NCBI GenBank assembly: GCA_963922205.1
Contig: CAWUHX010000323.1
Coordinates: forward strand, 186,001 to 250,000
Direction of reading: 5' to 3'
From: Romanomermis culicivorax
Lineage: Eukaryota; Nematoda; Enoplea; Mermithida; Mermithidae
Length of the DNA stretch: 64,000 nucleotides
The position numbers and the translations under genes are program-made. The notes below the pieces were generated by a model. It did not search any database and was not told the DNA's origin. It saw only the letters and a program-made list of their open reading frames with translations. Positions 1 to 12,892 of the stretch are shown here, in pieces. How positions within the stretch are numbered: the stretch's first letter is position 1; each line of letters begins with the position of its first letter.

Positions 1-3000
1 GTTTGGCATGCTTTCTGTTTTATGGAATGCACGTTTTTACTGACTACCAAATGCTTTTATAGGCGCAATTCAATACAAATTATGATGTAAAATTTTATAT
101 CCATGGATTACTTTGTATCTCATTACAAATTGGCATTTATTTCTTAAATAAAACTCTTTATGAACATAGTATATTTGCAAGATTGCATTGAGGAAATAGA
201 TTTTTACTCACAGGGTGGACAAAGTGCCAAAATCAATAAGAGAGAGAGCCGAAGATCAACCTTATTGCACATAATTTTATTCTAGCAGTAATGCTTTTTA
301 AACTAGGGTATCTGTAACATAGAGGCAAGTGTGTTAAACTGAGAAAAACTACTCAATATTCAACCGAAATTGTAAAACTTTCTGTTTTATGGATTTAGGT
401 TAGCATGGGACTGTAAGTAGCCAAGTTTTGAACTATTCCACAATTTATAACAGAAGGGTTGTTCAATTGTGTGATCAGAGTATCTAATTGTTCAATAGTT
501 CTTTATAGTGTATTAGTAAATCACACTTCTGATAGATTGATGTGCATATGTGAATTTTAACAACAGTAACACTAATTGTGAGCACTGACAGTAAATTTGT
601 CATATTAAATCACTTCACACAAACTATTCTGAGGATCCTCATAAGATTATTCTAAAGATCAGCACAATTGAAGAATTACCACAATGTCTGATTATTTTCA
701 CTCATATTTTCTTATCTGTAGCAAGTCAGGTAATAATCATCCATAATTCCAGAAGCTAAACAAAAACCATTGACGAGGCCATTTCCAAATCAAATGGTGG
801 AATACAAAATGATTTCACGAGCTCCACTTTGACATATGTAATCAAAATGTCTAAATAAATAGCAAAAACCATGGAAGAGATTTCTAAATGTGTAAGTAAG
901 GTGACGAGAAATTTGATTGAAAACAGGAATGCCAAAAGATTGCTCAGGTTTACATGACATTCAATTGAGTTGGGAAAAATGAGTGAAACCATAAATTTAT
1001 TTCAGCTTCTGTACCCAAAAAGTGCGAATTTTCCATAGCCCATGGCAAAGATTCTAGAGAAAGATATAATCAATAAAAGTGAGTAGAATATAATAAGATC
1101 ATACCAAGTTATCTTCAGCTCATGTGAGGCCACCATGCCTTGGACTGAAACCTTATACATTATCTGAACATGATTTATGCCATTTTTTAATTTTTGTTTA
1201 CCAAAAGAAGAAAATGTCAATGTTTTGAGTGTGCAGCTACAGGTTAAGATTTCCACATAGAATATAGCTTCCATTATATAATATTATGTTCATTTCATTA
1301 ACGACTTTTCTAGATTGCAGATAATTCCAGAACACTTCATTAACAAAATTTCTAGATTGCAGATAATTTTAGAATCAAGCGTAGTATTAACATAACCTAT
1401 GATTCATCAAAAAAGTGAGTTTTTACAGAAATTTCGGTCCAGGTTAATTGATCTCAGATGGATAGCACATGGAACTGATAAGTGTTTACTTTTTGTAAAT
1501 GTCAATATCTCAGATAGATAATTGTAACCTTGAACAAAGCTATATTCAAAGAAAAAAATTTTTATCCTTTGATATCATAAAGTTAATCAGCAAGTTAGCC
1601 AGCCTATCTTCAGTGTCACAAGAATAGTGCAAGCATTCTTTCCTTTAATAAAATGAAAGGCAACTTATTGGGTTGAATGAAAAAACCCATCAGCCTGGTT
1701 TGGCCTGCTCATTGATTGGGCTGGGACAGACTCTGTGTCCTTCCTCCTAGACCATAGTTTATTTGGTATACATGTTACTATAATATCCGACAAAATATTT
1801 TTCTGAAGTCATGGCAGCTAATTTGGTACAACATGATTCCTTTGTTTGTAGGTTCTAGGTAGCATATTGGCTTTAGGTCGAGAGCTGCATTTTCATTAAA
1901 TGGTGGAATTTACTGTTGTTAATCAAACTGGATAAAAAGTTTGCACAAACAAGTAAATTTATAAAATTGTAATGAGTACACACAAATGACTGATTTTATA
2001 GTCATTATATCATGTAATCCTTTCAGAAAAATGTACCACCATTAGAAAAAGGAGAAGGTTAGTTTCATCAATATAGTATTCAATCATGTTGACAAGTTAT
2101 CACTCACATTTCTATGAGAAGGCTGCTAGAAACTATACACTTTTAAATGCTTTCTGGGCTGATTTATTAAGAAAATTAGGTACACAGCAATTTTCTTTGA
2201 GAATCTCAAGCTAAGCATTATCTGTTCTTATTATTTTTGCATGTGACTTGTACATACCATGTGCCTATAATGTTTTTACCAACCATTTTTCCTGTATGTG
2301 ATTGAAGTAAAAGTGATTCACTCATACATCAACTAAGAAAACCACAACAATCTAATTGAACTTAAAATTTCTCTGGACTTCAGGAAGGCTGAACGTTTTT
2401 GATTTTCCTTAAATATGGCTATAACCAAATGGTCTCACATTCTTAGCATGGTAAACAACAACAGTTAGCTTTTGGAACACAAAATGATCAGTTTTTTATC
2501 CTTCAGATTACTGGGTATGTTTAGTAGGGATATTCTTGACTCATAAAAAGATTTCCAAAATTTTGGCCTTGAATCAGAGTTAAGTTGATTCAAGATTAAA
2601 CAATGATAAACCAAAAAATGATTAAACAAGTTTTAATGATTAAACCATTTTTTTATTTAAAAAATAGCAAGACACTCTGTTCTAAATAGTACCATTTTAC
2701 ACAGAAAATTTGGCCCCAATGCAAGTTGCAAGGCTTCATTATGACCAATTTTCCTCACCTGCAATAGCTTTCCAAAAATTTTGAAGTCAAAAGCATGCTG
2801 TATATATCCTCACAAACTAACAATATGCCTAAATTCAGCAAATTTCCCACCACAAAAATAAAATCCCCGACATTGTAATGGCCATGAGAGGAATACTTCT
2901 TTAAACTTTGCCATCCACACCAATGGTTCCTAATAGACAAGAATCACAAACTTGGTAATTCTGCAGGCAGTTTTCTTAGATGAATTTTCCACATATCAGT

Positions 3001-3297
3001 GGTGAAGAAGTGGAGTAAATTTGGGCATTTGTCCAAGATTACGACAAACAAGTCGGCCAAGGAAACTCATCTAACTTGGAAGTGGATAAGGCATAGCAAT
3101 TTTAAAGAATTGGAACATAAAAGTTTTGAATTCTTGCTTAAAACTTAAAAATTCCAAGTATTTCGAAGCTAGAAGCTTTAAAGAATAGGTATTTTGGCAT
3201 GTGAAAAAGCTTCAAATTTCTTTGTTTTTAAGATTTTTTTCAAAATTGTGGCAAGTCTTGTATTTTGTGTACAAAGCATTTTCAAGCATTAAACTAG
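1..3297. other. AT-rich region without a recognisable gene
   Basis: No reading frame here shows a family signature or coding-like composition, and the longest frames (under 100 codons) start and stop without conserved motifs. I see no rRNA, tRNA or clear inverted repeat. The stretch could be intergenic or part of a long intron of a gene lying to the left. Confidence 0.5.
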
Positions 3298-5570
3298 CAG
3301 GCCCCTGGTTTCATAAAGCAATTTACAAAGAAATAATTGTAAATTGTAAAAAAATCACAAATAAGGCGTTTCATAAACTTTTTTACAATTTTACAACTTT
3401 ACAATTGTAAAATGTTTCAAAATTGTAAATTTCCGCTTCATAAATTACAATTTACAAACCTTGTTTTAAAATTGTAAAACGTTTGTAAAATATTTTTTAA
3501 CACGCAAATTTTTTTTCGATTTACAAGTGTGTGTTTCATAAAAAAATTTTCTTTTCACAATTGTTGAAAAATAATTGTAAAATTTGTCATTTTTTCTGCC
3601 AAGGTCGAGACGGGGGTAAAACCACTTATTTTTTACATTTTTTACTTACATATTTCTTTAATTTTTTGATTTTAGATAATGGATCTATTAGAAATTTTAA
3701 GCAGTGACAGCGAAAATGATGACAATAATATACAGGTGCGAGGGCGAATGTTTAAGCCAAAAATAAATTTCAGTATTGATAACTATTGATGACTATTGAC
3801 TGTTCTGTTTAGGTTGCCTCGACTGACTATTCAGCGCATTGTAAACGTTGTTGGACCGATTATTGCTCATAATACAAACAGAAATATGGCTCTTAGTCGG
3901 GAACAACAAATTCTTTTATCTGTACGTTATCTAGCTACAGATGGATTTATGTTGTTAGTGGGAGATGCCCATGGCCCGACAAAAGCAATGGTTTCAAGAG
4001 CATTACGACGTGTAGTTGAAGCAATCAATGATCAATTATTTCAAACGATGGTTACTTTCCCTCAAAATATCGTGGAAATTTGTCGTCGTTTTTATGATAT
4101 TTCAAACATGTCTTGTGTAATTGGTTGTATTGATGGCACCATAATTCCAATTGCCGCCCCGTTTGAAAATGAGGAACAATATGTTGACTGATACGGGCAA
4201 CATTCCATCAACACTATGGTTATAATTGGTCCCGATCTTTTTGGTCCCAATTGGTCCCAATCTTTTACTGTAACTCTCGTGAGAATCGCTCACTTGGGGA
4301 CATATCCAGGTTGAGTACCCCCATTGAATATGTAAAGAGCATGGCTGACAAAGTAAGCATTTCAGCCTCCAAAATGCATCCAATTTTTAGACACCCATGG
4401 GACATAAGATTTTTGATATACCGGGTAGGCAGTGAAAATTTTCATAACATTTGTGTGGCATTTTTGTTTTGATGTGTGCTATGCAAATGTTCCCGTGTAC
4501 ATAAACTTGTGCTTTGTTATTGGGGTAATTCATTGGGCTTTTTCCCTCTTTTATTCAAGCTGTTTTCGTCATGGTCTTTTGGCCTCCAATAAATTAGCAT
4601 ATTTATCTGCTCGTTTCTACAGTAGGAGCTAAACAGATCACTTTTTAGCCTGTGAATTTACCATTTGTCTATCTTCGTCCAAAATAAAAATGCAAGCTAC
4701 CATCATTTGTACCATCATCAGGAAGATGTATACCGGGTCTTCCTTCCTCCAACAACCTGTTTAAAATTCAAAAGTATAATTTGGCTAACAAAAAATAGCC
4801 TGGTTGTCTCACTCCCGTACACAATGTATGGAACTGCATCAAGTGCAGCAATGCTTACTCTGAATCCAGCACAATACAAAAATAAATACCTAGAAATGAT
4901 GAACAAGAGTAGAAATGGAGATGACACTTTTTTGTGCATGGTGAGCCAAAAAAGGCGACTGGTACTGACCTTCAAAGCTTTAAAAAGGGTGAAGCTTTTT
5001 TAGTGCGGTTTGCTGCTGTCGATAGGCAAAACATCTGGCATAAAAACTGCAACCTTTCAAGTAGATTGCTCAAATATTGACTAACTAGAATCAAAAATAC
5101 TAAAGGTCGATTTTGTGCAATTAATAAGGAAAAAATGACAAAAATCAACATGTTTTACAATATAATAAAATAAAAAAGATCCAATCATAACAAGCATATA
5201 ACAGCTGAAAACCACAAAACAGTCGATTTAGTGTGTCCTACTTTCTGTTTCACCAATAATTTTGATCGTTTTTCAATCTGGTCAATGACAGCATTGATCT
5301 TGCTTTGATTTTGCTTTTTTCCAATTTCAAAACAAAACTCTTGATTTTGGAAAAATTTTGCCAATATTGAAACAAAAATTTGACGACTTTAAATTACGTG
5401 TAAATTACAAATCTGAGTGATTTTCAGAGTATTATTGTGTGTAAACCACTTTACAAAACTTTTTTCACAATAGGACATATCTTTTACTTTGATTTCGCAA
5501 CTTTTACTTTTTGAAAAATGGCTACTTTTACGAAATTTCTGTTTATACCGAAACCATAAGGGCCAGCCAT
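3298..5570 (+). mobile_element. Decayed PIF/Harbinger-like DNA transposon
   Basis: The left end reads CAGGCCCCTGGTTTCATAAA and is followed by several degenerate copies of a TTTCATAAA/TTGTAAATT motif (3300-3550), as in subterminal repeats. A HARBI1-like transposase remnant lies inside. A weak mirror of the left end (GAAACCATAAGGGCCAG) occurs near 5550 and is the only candidate for the right end; the boundary is uncertain. No convincing 3-bp target duplication is visible. Sequence after about 4260 is not recognisable as transposase. Confidence 0.45.
3679..4260 (+). pseudogene. HARBI1-like DDE transposase, broken
   Basis: An ATG after a TTTTAG acceptor-like site opens an acidic N-terminus (LSSDSENDD). 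The frame then meets two TGA stops around 3787-3793, within a small local duplication, and resumes as a clear HARBI1-type domain: a helical segment, then ALSREQQILLSVRYLATDG, a helix-turn-helix-like stretch, and the first catalytic block CVIGCIDGT with its Asp, followed by an AP...E..YV motif. A further TGA interrupts the frame at 4189-4191, just before the family's usual QHSIN block, which is still readable after the stop. The second and third catalytic acids are not found. In this family the transposase works with a Myb-like partner protein; no partner gene is present. This is a dead copy. Confidence 0.75.
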
Positions 5571-7189
5571 GAGCTTAAAATTTGGTCATTACGACAAAGA
5601 CAAACAAAGGATTCTAATGCAGCAATCCGCATTGAAAAAGCTTGATCCTTTCAAAAGTTATGGAAGTCAGCACTTTTGCCTCATGTCGCCTTTTTTTGGC
5701 TCATCCTGTTTATTCGACATACTACTTCGAATACCCGCAGTTTGTTGGCCCAGAGATGTCGCTGGACATCCTTTACCCCTGAAAAGTTTGAGTTTGTGGA
5801 CTATTTTTTGATTCACACGAGGTAGATAAAAATTAATGCTATGAAAGTATCTATTGTATAGTATTGTGCAATCATGCAGAAAATGTGATAGTGGTGCCCA
5901 TGTCAGATCAATTTGATCCGTCAATAACGCACTAACGGCAACAAAAAATATGTATACTTACGCATCTGAATAAAATCCATCAGAAAATTTTTGTTGGGCA
6001 CCCTGTTGATGTCAATTTGCGTGGGGAAATCGACATGCAAATCGGACAAATGGACGACCAGGGGCGCAGACATTTGCATAGAAGTGGAGCGCCACAGAAA
6101 GACCAAAAAGATATGGTGAAATCATTGTTCACTATTATCGTATTTTTTATAATATTCTTGTTATTGCTGGCGTCCATAAATATACTTCCCAGCATTCCGT
6201 CTTGTTTTTGCATAATATTCACTGTGGTTTATCCACATTCTTTTACATATTTCGTCGGATATATTGCTTAATATATTTGTTTATTTATTTAGATAATTCC
6301 GATCGACGAAGGCGGAGGGCCAAAGGCCCAGGCACCAGCTTGCACCCAGCAAGCTTTGGGAAACTCTTTAAGGGTTATACTCAAGTAAGTTTATCCCTGA
6401 GGGGATTCCTTGTCTCAGCTAGGAGACTGCAGAGCTCTCTGGTGAGGCCCCGCATTTAGAGTAAAGTTTATCTTTGTTGTTGTAGGTCAGGGATAATCGG
6501 ACTGTTGCACTATCACCGAGGCTTAGCCAAGGGAGTAGTTCTAACAGGTCAGATCAGACCCGAAGCCTCCATCTTTTCTTACGCCTCTTAAGAAAAGACC
6601 TGCACAACATTTTTGCTGAAAAACTTATTTCAGACTTGGCCTGGTAAGCAAATGACCTTATTTTGTCCCAGCCACACATGAAGCATGTAGCCTCGGCACT
6701 GGTCAAGGAAGCGAGATAGCACCGCTGCAAAAGCATAAGCTCAAATTAACCGAACAAATGCTGATTCTTCTAAAAGTTGCTTTATGCATGTAATTCTCTT
6801 CACCAGATAAGCTTTTACTGAAAAATTTTTACTGTGAATGTCAAACGTGTTCACGAAGTACTATGCGACTTGCGGTTATATCGGAAAATCGTAAAAATAT
6901 GAAATATTTGCTTTCTAGCTTCACTAAACATTTCAAGAAAAACAGAAAATTTTTTTTTGAAGAATATATCCAATTCTTCACATTATAAATTGTTTTATTT
7001 TAAAGTTTAAGCCAAAAATATGAGATATCAAATATTTGGATTCAAACAGTGTTGCCTGAGGCACACCATTTAAATTATCATTTTTTTGATGAGACAAGTG
7101 AAATAGCTCTGCACCACCATGAATTCTTGTTGCATAATTTCATGTTAACAACTGCGTATTTATTATCGTTACTCTGGTTCATTTGGATT
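5571..7189. other. Non-coding stretch with one GC-richer patch
   Basis: No gene is recognisable. The patch at about 6290-6620 stands out from its AT-rich surroundings: it is richer in GC and carries short hairpins (for example CTTTTCTTACGCCTCTTAAGAAAAG around 6570 in split form) and a good GTAAGTTT donor-like site near 6384. I compared it by eye with U1, U2, U4, U5 and spliced-leader RNAs and could not make a colinear match. Confidence 0.35.
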
Positions 7190-7541
7190 GGTCTATTCCC
7201 AAGTGAGCGATTCCCGATTGAGCGAATTCCCAAAGCGAATTCTCAAATGAGCCATTCCCATATGAGCGATTCCCGATTGAGCGGATTCCCAAATGAGCGA
7301 GTTCTCAATTGGGCGATTCCAAACGAGCAATAGAGAATGCAATAACGTTTTCTTCACATTTTCCTTCTTTACCTTATATTTTTCTTTGTATATATTCCTT
7401 TTTTATTTCGTTCTGTGTGTTATAATTATGTTTTCGTTTATGTGTTTTTGCTTTTTTATCTTTTCTCTCTGCTTTTTTTTATTTTTTTGTCATCTACTTT
7501 TTTCTATTTTGCTCGTGAAACAATACATTACAAGTTGTCAT
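7190..7541. repeat. Left arm of a long terminal-inverted-repeat element
   Basis: The outer part holds several tandem copies of a GAGCGATTCCC/AATGAGC motif (7200-7330). The inner part is T-rich and ends at TACAAGTTGTCA. The whole stretch is matched in reverse complement by 19299-19627, including the shared TTTTCCTTCTTTACC, GCTCGTGA and CATTACAAGTTGTCA blocks. By eye the arms are roughly three-quarters identical, so the element is old. No transposase was found between the arms once the retroelement is set aside; the remaining core (7542-7937 plus 19272-19298) is T-rich and non-coding. Confidence 0.75.
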
Positions 7542-7933
7542 TTTTAAAAAGTATTGTCGACGCTGTCTATTTTCTATTTAATTTTCTCTTTTATGATGTT
7601 TTCTTCATTTTTATCTACCTTTCATTTTAGTTTTTTGCTTTTGCTTTTTTATCTTTTTCTATTTTTCCGATTCTTTCTTTTTTTGTTCTTTTTCACATTA
7701 TTTCTTTTCCTTGCTTCTTTCTCAATCTTGTTTCTTCTTTCTTGTCGGTTTTTTTCATGTTTTCTTTTTCTAATGCTTTTCCACCTATTTTCACATATTC
7801 TTAATTTGTTCATTTTCGTTGACGCTTCTTTTCTCTTGATGTTGTCTTTCTTTCCGCATTTTTTTGTTTATATTTTTTATGAAGATTTTCACATTTACAA
7901 TGACGAGAGACTCAAGCATGGCGAAATGTTCAA

Positions 7934-7937
7934 GAAT
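7934..7937. repeat. Target-site duplication of the LTR retroelement, left copy (GAAT)
   Basis: GAAT directly precedes the TGTTATATC end of the 3' LTR and is repeated at 19268-19271 just outside the other end. A duplication of 4 bp fits Ty3/gypsy integrases. Confidence 0.65.
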
Positions 7938-8527
7938 TGTTATATCTTGTTTTGCGGTCGGGGATGATGCGGCGTGATGCAGGATTGGGATTCCGAGGTT
8001 GCGTCCTTAATGTACGTGCGTCCCACGCCCACGTTTACCCGATTACGTAATTACTAGTACTTAAACCCCGACAATAATTTTCCCAACAATTAAAGAAAAC
8101 CTAGTTTCTTTAATTGTCTCCCTTCTTTCTCACTAACTAAAAATAAAGGGATTCTCCTACCTATTTATTATGATACAATAACGTACGAAAACTTACGTGA
8201 CCAAAACGTTGCGGGCGAGACGAAAATAAAATGACAATGATAAATCTACTCCCACGCACGGGCGAGCAAAGACGAGAAAAGCGTGGTGGGAGGCGGCTAA
8301 TACGTACTAGTGGTGGCCGGCGGGGCACACAACTAGTAAAGAAAATAAAAATACACGTAAAGTATACGTAACGAATAATGATTAGAGAGAGACCAGCGCA
8401 CGCGTACCGACGTGCGCTACAGTAAGATGGCCACTGGTGGTCCGCGTTGCTCTCTCCACTTGCCACCTGCGGGCCTGTGACGTGTTTTGACAAATAATGA
8501 AAAATCGGCGGAAAACACACTACAACA
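7938..8527 (-). repeat. 3' LTR of the retroelement (590 bp)
   Basis: On the minus strand the LTR starts TGTTGTAGTGTG immediately after the polypurine tract and ends GATATAACA. The first and last bases form imperfect inverted ends (TGTTGTA / TATAACA). An AATAAA polyadenylation signal lies at 8164-8169 on the minus strand, and a GTAAGT donor-like site at about 8192-8197. Only the first 15 bp of this LTR are repeated at the opposite end of the element (19253-19267). Confidence 0.85.
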
Positions 8528-8540
8528 CCCCTCCCCCCTT
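8528..8540 (-). other. Polypurine tract for plus-strand priming
   Basis: On the minus strand AAGGGGGGAGGGG sits directly against the TG start of the 3' LTR, the position and composition expected for the primer of plus-strand cDNA synthesis. It fixes both the direction of the element and the inner LTR edge. Confidence 0.85.
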
Positions 8541-8941
8541 GCAGTAGATCGCCCTAAGCGATCGTCAGGAAATACCGAAAAGAACCTGCAAGGGGAAGGG
8601 CTCCGCCACTACAGGCCGTCACCGGGGTTGCCGAAGAGTCTTCGGCGTCACACAGCGGGGCCGGCGGAGTTGTTGGGGTAGTTTGAGCCGATTTTTGGGG
8701 CAGCGACCATAAGCCCGGCGGCGGAGTGTACTGACTAAACGGGGCAAGTGGGGGCGTGTAGCGGGCCACCGGCGGTCAACTTACTGTGTGCTTGCAGCGT
8801 CGGCTGCACGTGCGCTGGAAACTAGTACAAAAATATAAAGCAAAAGCGAGATTAGAAATGAAACAACCGGATCAAAAAAAAAATGAGTTTAAGAAACACA
8901 AAAAACGAAGAAAAAACGATGTTACTGTACAAAAGCTCTTG
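8541..8941 (-). other. 3' non-coding region of the retroelement
   Basis: About 400 bp between the stop of the last frame and the polypurine tract. No conserved frame or secondary signal is recognisable. Confidence 0.4.
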
Positions 8942-11900
8942 TCAATGGCGGCGGCGATAACGGGTGTCGGATGCGGAGCGGTGATTTCGTTGCGGATCGC
9001 GGCGGTCGCGTTCGTTTCGGCGGTAGCTATCGTAGCCGTGGGGATCATACGGGTCTTCGTGACCATCAAAACGAATGTTACGGGAATAACGAGATCGACC
9101 GTAGTTAGAGGTGTCCCGGCGGCGCGACGATGAGGTTGATGTTTGAGGTGGAAGCGGTGATAGCGGGTTCACACCGGGTGCTGGCAATTGAGTGGCAATT
9201 AGCGACGGTTTGTCGGACGGCGTCCCTGTTGGCGGCAGCGGTCGCGGTGGCAGAAGATTCCACCGGGCAGAAAAGTCGTGCCGACGCAGCAGGGGCGCGG
9301 GGCGATCCGTCTCGCTGTGGTATTGCAAATAAATTCTTCGAATGTCAGCGATTTCGGGCGGCTGTGGAAATGGTGCGTAGCTCGGATAAGCCATCCAGCT
9401 GTCGATAAGTCCGACAGCGGTGTTATAGGCTTGGAGCAGGCACGAAGGATTATCCAGGCCGCGGGCTTCGTAAAGGAAAAGAGTCAAGTGGGCGGTGTGA
9501 ACGGCATCAACGACGCCGAGCTCCTCAGCCCAGAGACTGGCGACCCATTTCAATATCACGGTGGCAACGGCGTGCGAAATCGGTGGTTGCTGTTCGACGT
9601 ATGAGGGGCGGTAGTGGTCGCGGAAATATTGGTACAACGCCAGCGAAGCGTTCGTGGCGCGTATGTGCACGGGCATGGTGATGTGAATGCGAAGGCGCCC
9701 GAAAAAATTGATCAGCACCATCTCGTGCATCGTGCGTGGTGAGAAGAATTCGACGGCCGGGTCAATATGTGGCGGATAGCCCGGCGTGACAATCGTAACG
9801 GCATGCGGCTTATCGGTAGTACGGAATCGCGTATAGTTCGGCAAGTGCGTAGCCTCGCTGGGCAACCTGGGCTTGATTGCTGGTGCGGAACTTGGTGGCA
9901 ACGGAACTCCGAGGACCGGTTTGGTGGCGATGATCATTTGCGGTTGACTGACCGCAGTAACCGGAGCCGACGTCGGGGCCGTAGGCGGCAGCGACGTGGT
10001 GTGGGTTACCGTGGTCGTTATGGCGGTTGTCGGAGCCGTAGGCGGCTGCGATGTTACCGTAGGCGTAGTCGAGGGTGTTGCGGGCTCCACGTCCATAGGA
10101 GGCGGCGGAAGTGGAGCTTTAAATTCATCTTTTGGCGGATTCTTTAGAGCTTCCAGGCGGCGTTGGATTTCGGCGTCTCGGTGCAATGGGCTAATATAGT
10201 CGGTTAATTTTGTAGGTGAACGGCGGAAACCGTGGCGATAGTGTTCTTCGTAGAAACCCGTCGTGTGCACCTTACGGGTTTGTTCGCTCTGAGTACGATG
10301 CGGCGGTGCGTCATCGCGGCGTTCGTGTTGGCGGCTTTCCCTGCCGGTTGCCGGAGTTTGTTTCGTTTCTTTACGGTGGCGGTCATCACGAGAATGAGAC
10401 TCGTGGTGTGAACGGTGGCTGTCTGGCTTGTGAGCAGGCGGCGGTAACGTTGCCGACGCTGCTGTTTTTGAAGAATCGTGTTTGGGTTTCGGCGTTGACG
10501 TAGCGTGCGAAGAGCGTTCGGCTTCTTCGCGGGTTCTTTGTTTATCGCGTTGTTCACGGCGTCGAGTGGTGCGCTCGCTGGGCGTTCGGCCGCGCTCAGC
10601 ACGCGAAGTGCTGGGTGGCGGCGTGCGCCGTGTACTCGGTTCATCCGATGTTTTCGTCTTGTGAGATTTGCGGTACGCCGATTCGTCCTGGAGCTGTTGT
10701 TTTCGTTTGATTGAATGTTCATACCGACCGGGTCTTCGGATAGGATTACCATAGCGATCTAAAGCCGGCACGGACGTGCTGGATGCCTGTGGGGTTTGGA
10801 CATCCACAGGCGCCGTCGGCGGCGGTAGAATCGCTGGTTGCGGCGGTTGCGGGATCGTTTGCGGTTGCGATATGACCGGCGGCGGTAACGGGGCCGGTGG
10901 TTGCGTGACGGGTTGGGCCATCGCAGGAGCCATTTGAGCGACTTGCGGGGCCGGAGCGATCAACGTCGGTTGCGGCAACAAAATTTGTTGTATTTGTTCT
11001 TTCAACGATTCGGGGAAATCTTTCCATTGATGCTCGGGAAATAACATACCTGGCGGCGGTGGCGGGAAATGATGCGCGGTCAGTGCTGCGGCCAAAGCGT
11101 CCCATTGCGGAGCTGAAATAAACTGTTGCGAAAAACGTACAGGAGCACTATACCTGGCTGCGGCAACAGTAGCAATAAGCGGAGGTCCCGGCAAAACGGC
11201 CGGCGTCGTCAAATATATTCCTGGATCCACGGCGGGTGCCGTGGTGATTGTCGTAGCGGCTGGTTCCATAGAGGCGACGTCCATAGACGTGGATTGGTCC
11301 ACCGTACTTTCTTCGGGTATGTCAGTCAACATTTGTTCTGACGTCATTGTCTCGGAGTCAATCGCGGCGGGTTGGACGGGTGTGGACTCGTCCATTGGAG
11401 CCGGAGCGATGTTGGAAATTTCATCGAGCGTCAATTTCAGGAAATCGTTGATTTGCGTGGCAGTTGCGGTAATATCGGAAGGCGCGGGTACCATAGGAAG
11501 GGCCGACACGTCCGTTGACGGCGGCAGCTTCGCTATGTTGAGATCGAAGATTGGCGTTTCAAGTAGTTCATCGTCGGCGGGTTCAACTTCAACATCGATA
11601 GGGCGGTCGAGGAGTTCCTCGGCGGTGAGCGTGTGCACCGAAGCCGTAGTCGGCATGGGGTACGCATACACCGGCGCGGGGAACGAAAGACGATTTTGGT
11701 GGTCGATGAGCGCGATGAACGTTGAATAAAAATGGAAACGGCTATGTGGATTGGCCGTATAATCGTTTTCATCGATTTCAACTTCTTCGACCGACGTTTC
11801 CATGTGGAAGTTTTCGTCGAACACGATCGGGCGTAACGCGAAGCGGTTGCAGATGTACGTGCTCGGATCGGCTGAAAAACTGGGCTCGCGTTCCGGAATG

Positions 11901-12892
11901 CGGTTCATCCAAGTCGTGAGAAGCGAATTGGGGTTGCCGTCGCTGCGGTACCACATGCATTCGTAGAACACAGCGCGTGTATCTGGCGTCATTGATTGCG
12001 CGTGGCGGAGGAGGACGTCGTTGACCCAGGCGTATTCCGCGGCGGAACATGGTGAAGCTAGGAGCGCGGCTAACGGCATAAACGACGTTAGCTTCCGGAA
12101 CCATTCTCCGTCAATCTGTAAAAAATTAAGGAAGGTTGAAGGGTGATAACGATAATGGGTACCGTTATAAGTGCGCTCGCGTAGGGGTTGGTCGGCGGCT
12201 ACGCGTTCGGTCCAAAGATCTTCGACTTCGTGGGGAAGCGGCGGCAAGTTGGGATCGTTGTAAGGCATACGATCGCGGACGGCCAACTTGTATATCGGTG
12301 AAAGCGGAAAGTTGAGCAGCTCGATGATGCGATGAATAATATTGCTTTTCATGGCCGACGTGACGGCTGCTTGAAGACGTTTGGGATCGTCGAACACTGA
12401 TTGCGGTTTTAGAGCCGGGTCTTCGTCATCGGAAACGTCTGGTGACTTGTTCCATTCGTCCTTCTGTTTCTTTTTCTTCTTTTTCGGCACTTTCGGAACG
12501 GGGAGAAGCTTCGGGTGAGTTGTCCGCGTCAAGGATTTGACATCTTTGAAGCCATTGGGAACCGTTCCTAAACAGAAAGACCGACCGTGGTCGGACGATG
12601 TGCAATCATACATAAAAAATTTATAAGCCGAAAGAACTTCATCTCGCATGATTGCGGGCAAGGCCACTTGCCATGTAGTCGGGTAGATCCGGTTGGCGTA
12701 GTCGGGGGGCAAGACATCCGACAGCGCGACGTTGTGAAAAGTGGCAATGACGTATTCGGCAAGATGGTCGATTTCGGCGGCGTCCAACGAGTCGTGGGGA
12801 AACAACGCGGGCGCGTTGTAGACCTCGGGGATGAAGCCGTAACGACCAAATGCCAAGAACAATAGCAGCGGATAATAGGCGTCGAGAGCCAC
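8942..12892 (-). CDS. Retroelement proline/arginine-rich frame (exonuclease C-terminal part plus tail)
   Basis: This 1316-codon frame opens at a GTG directly after a TAA and is in the same frame as the exonuclease ORF at 12893-13852, so it is most likely the rest of that protein and not a separate gene. Its first residues (ALDAYY, then a helical stretch) look like the end of a DEDDy exonuclease domain. Further on come a Lys-run (about residue 135), a long Pro/Thr/Ala-rich middle, an Arg/Ser/Glu-rich charged stretch (about 720-900), another Pro-rich part, a possible globular domain (about 1030-1200; [19 protein letters not shown]) and an RS/RD-rich tail. The basic, low-complexity parts suggest nucleic-acid binding, perhaps a capsid-like or RNP role; this is inference. 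It is not a standard gypsy Gag or Env by eye. Confidence 0.65.
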   Translation of the reverse strand: MALDAYYPLLLFLAFGRYGFIPEVYNAPALFPHDSLDAAEIDHLAEYVIATFHNVALSDVLPPDYANRIYPTTWQVALPAIMRDEVLSAYKFFMYDCTSSDHGRSFCLGTVPNGFKDVKSLTRTTHPKLLPVPKVPKKKKKKQKDEWNKSPDVSDDEDPALKPQSVFDDPKRLQAAVTSAMKSNIIHRIIELLNFPLSPIYKLAVRDRMPYNDPNLPPLPHEVEDLWTERVAADQPLRERTYNGTHYRYHPSTFLNFLQIDGEWFRKLTSFMPLAALLASPCSAAEYAWVNDVLLRHAQSMTPDTRAVFYECMWYRSDGNPNSLLTTWMNRIPEREPSFSADPSTYICNRFALRPIVFDENFHMETSVEEVEIDENDYTANPHSRFHFYSTFIALIDHQNRLSFPAPVYAYPMPTTASVHTLTAEELLDRPIDVEVEPADDELLETPIFDLNIAKLPPSTDVSALPMVPAPSDITATATQINDFLKLTLDEISNIAPAPMDESTPVQPAAIDSETMTSEQMLTDIPEESTVDQSTSMDVASMEPAATTITTAPAVDPGIYLTTPAVLPGPPLIATVAAARYSAPVRFSQQFISAPQWDALAAALTAHHFPPPPPGMLFPEHQWKDFPESLKEQIQQILLPQPTLIAPAPQVAQMAPAMAQPVTQPPAPLPPPVISQPQTIPQPPQPAILPPPTAPVDVQTPQASSTSVPALDRYGNPIRRPGRYEHSIKRKQQLQDESAYRKSHKTKTSDEPSTRRTPPPSTSRAERGRTPSERTTRRREQRDKQRTREEAERSSHATSTPKPKHDSSKTAASATLPPPAHKPDSHRSHHESHSRDDRHRKETKQTPATGRESRQHERRDDAPPHRTQSEQTRKVHTTGFYEEHYRHGFRRSPTKLTDYISPLHRDAEIQRRLEALKNPPKDEFKAPLPPPPMDVEPATPSTTPTVTSQPPTAPTTAITTTVTHTTSLPPTAPTSAPVTAVSQPQMIIATKPVLGVPLPPSSAPAIKPRLPSEATHLPNYTRFRTTDKPHAVTIVTPGYPPHIDPAVEFFSPRTMHEMVLINFFGRLRIHITMPVHIRATNASLALYQYFRDHYRPSYVEQQPPISHAVATVILKWVASLWAEELGVVDAVHTAHLTLFLYEARGLDNPSCLLQAYNTAVGLIDSWMAYPSYAPFPQPPEIADIRRIYLQYHSETDRPAPLLRRHDFSARWNLLPPRPLPPTGTPSDKPSLIATQLPAPGVNPLSPLPPQTSTSSSRRRDTSNYGRSRYSRNIRFDGHEDPYDPHGYDSYRRNERDRRDPQRNHRSASDTRYRRRH

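Noticed and set aside
6480-6560. Resemblance of CGAGGCTTAGCCA and TTGCAC to U1 snRNA
   Set aside because: The two words are in the wrong order for U1, and no 5' ACTTACCTG end or Sm site is in place.
7293-7967. Phe/Leu-rich plus-strand frames that look like membrane proteins
   Set aside because: They are translations of the T-rich arm and core of the inverted-repeat element; the same false protein appears from the other arm.
10204-10752. Long open frames in other frames and on the plus strand across 8786-14160
   Set aside because: They are shadows of the GC-rich, stop-poor retroelement genes and lack family motifs.
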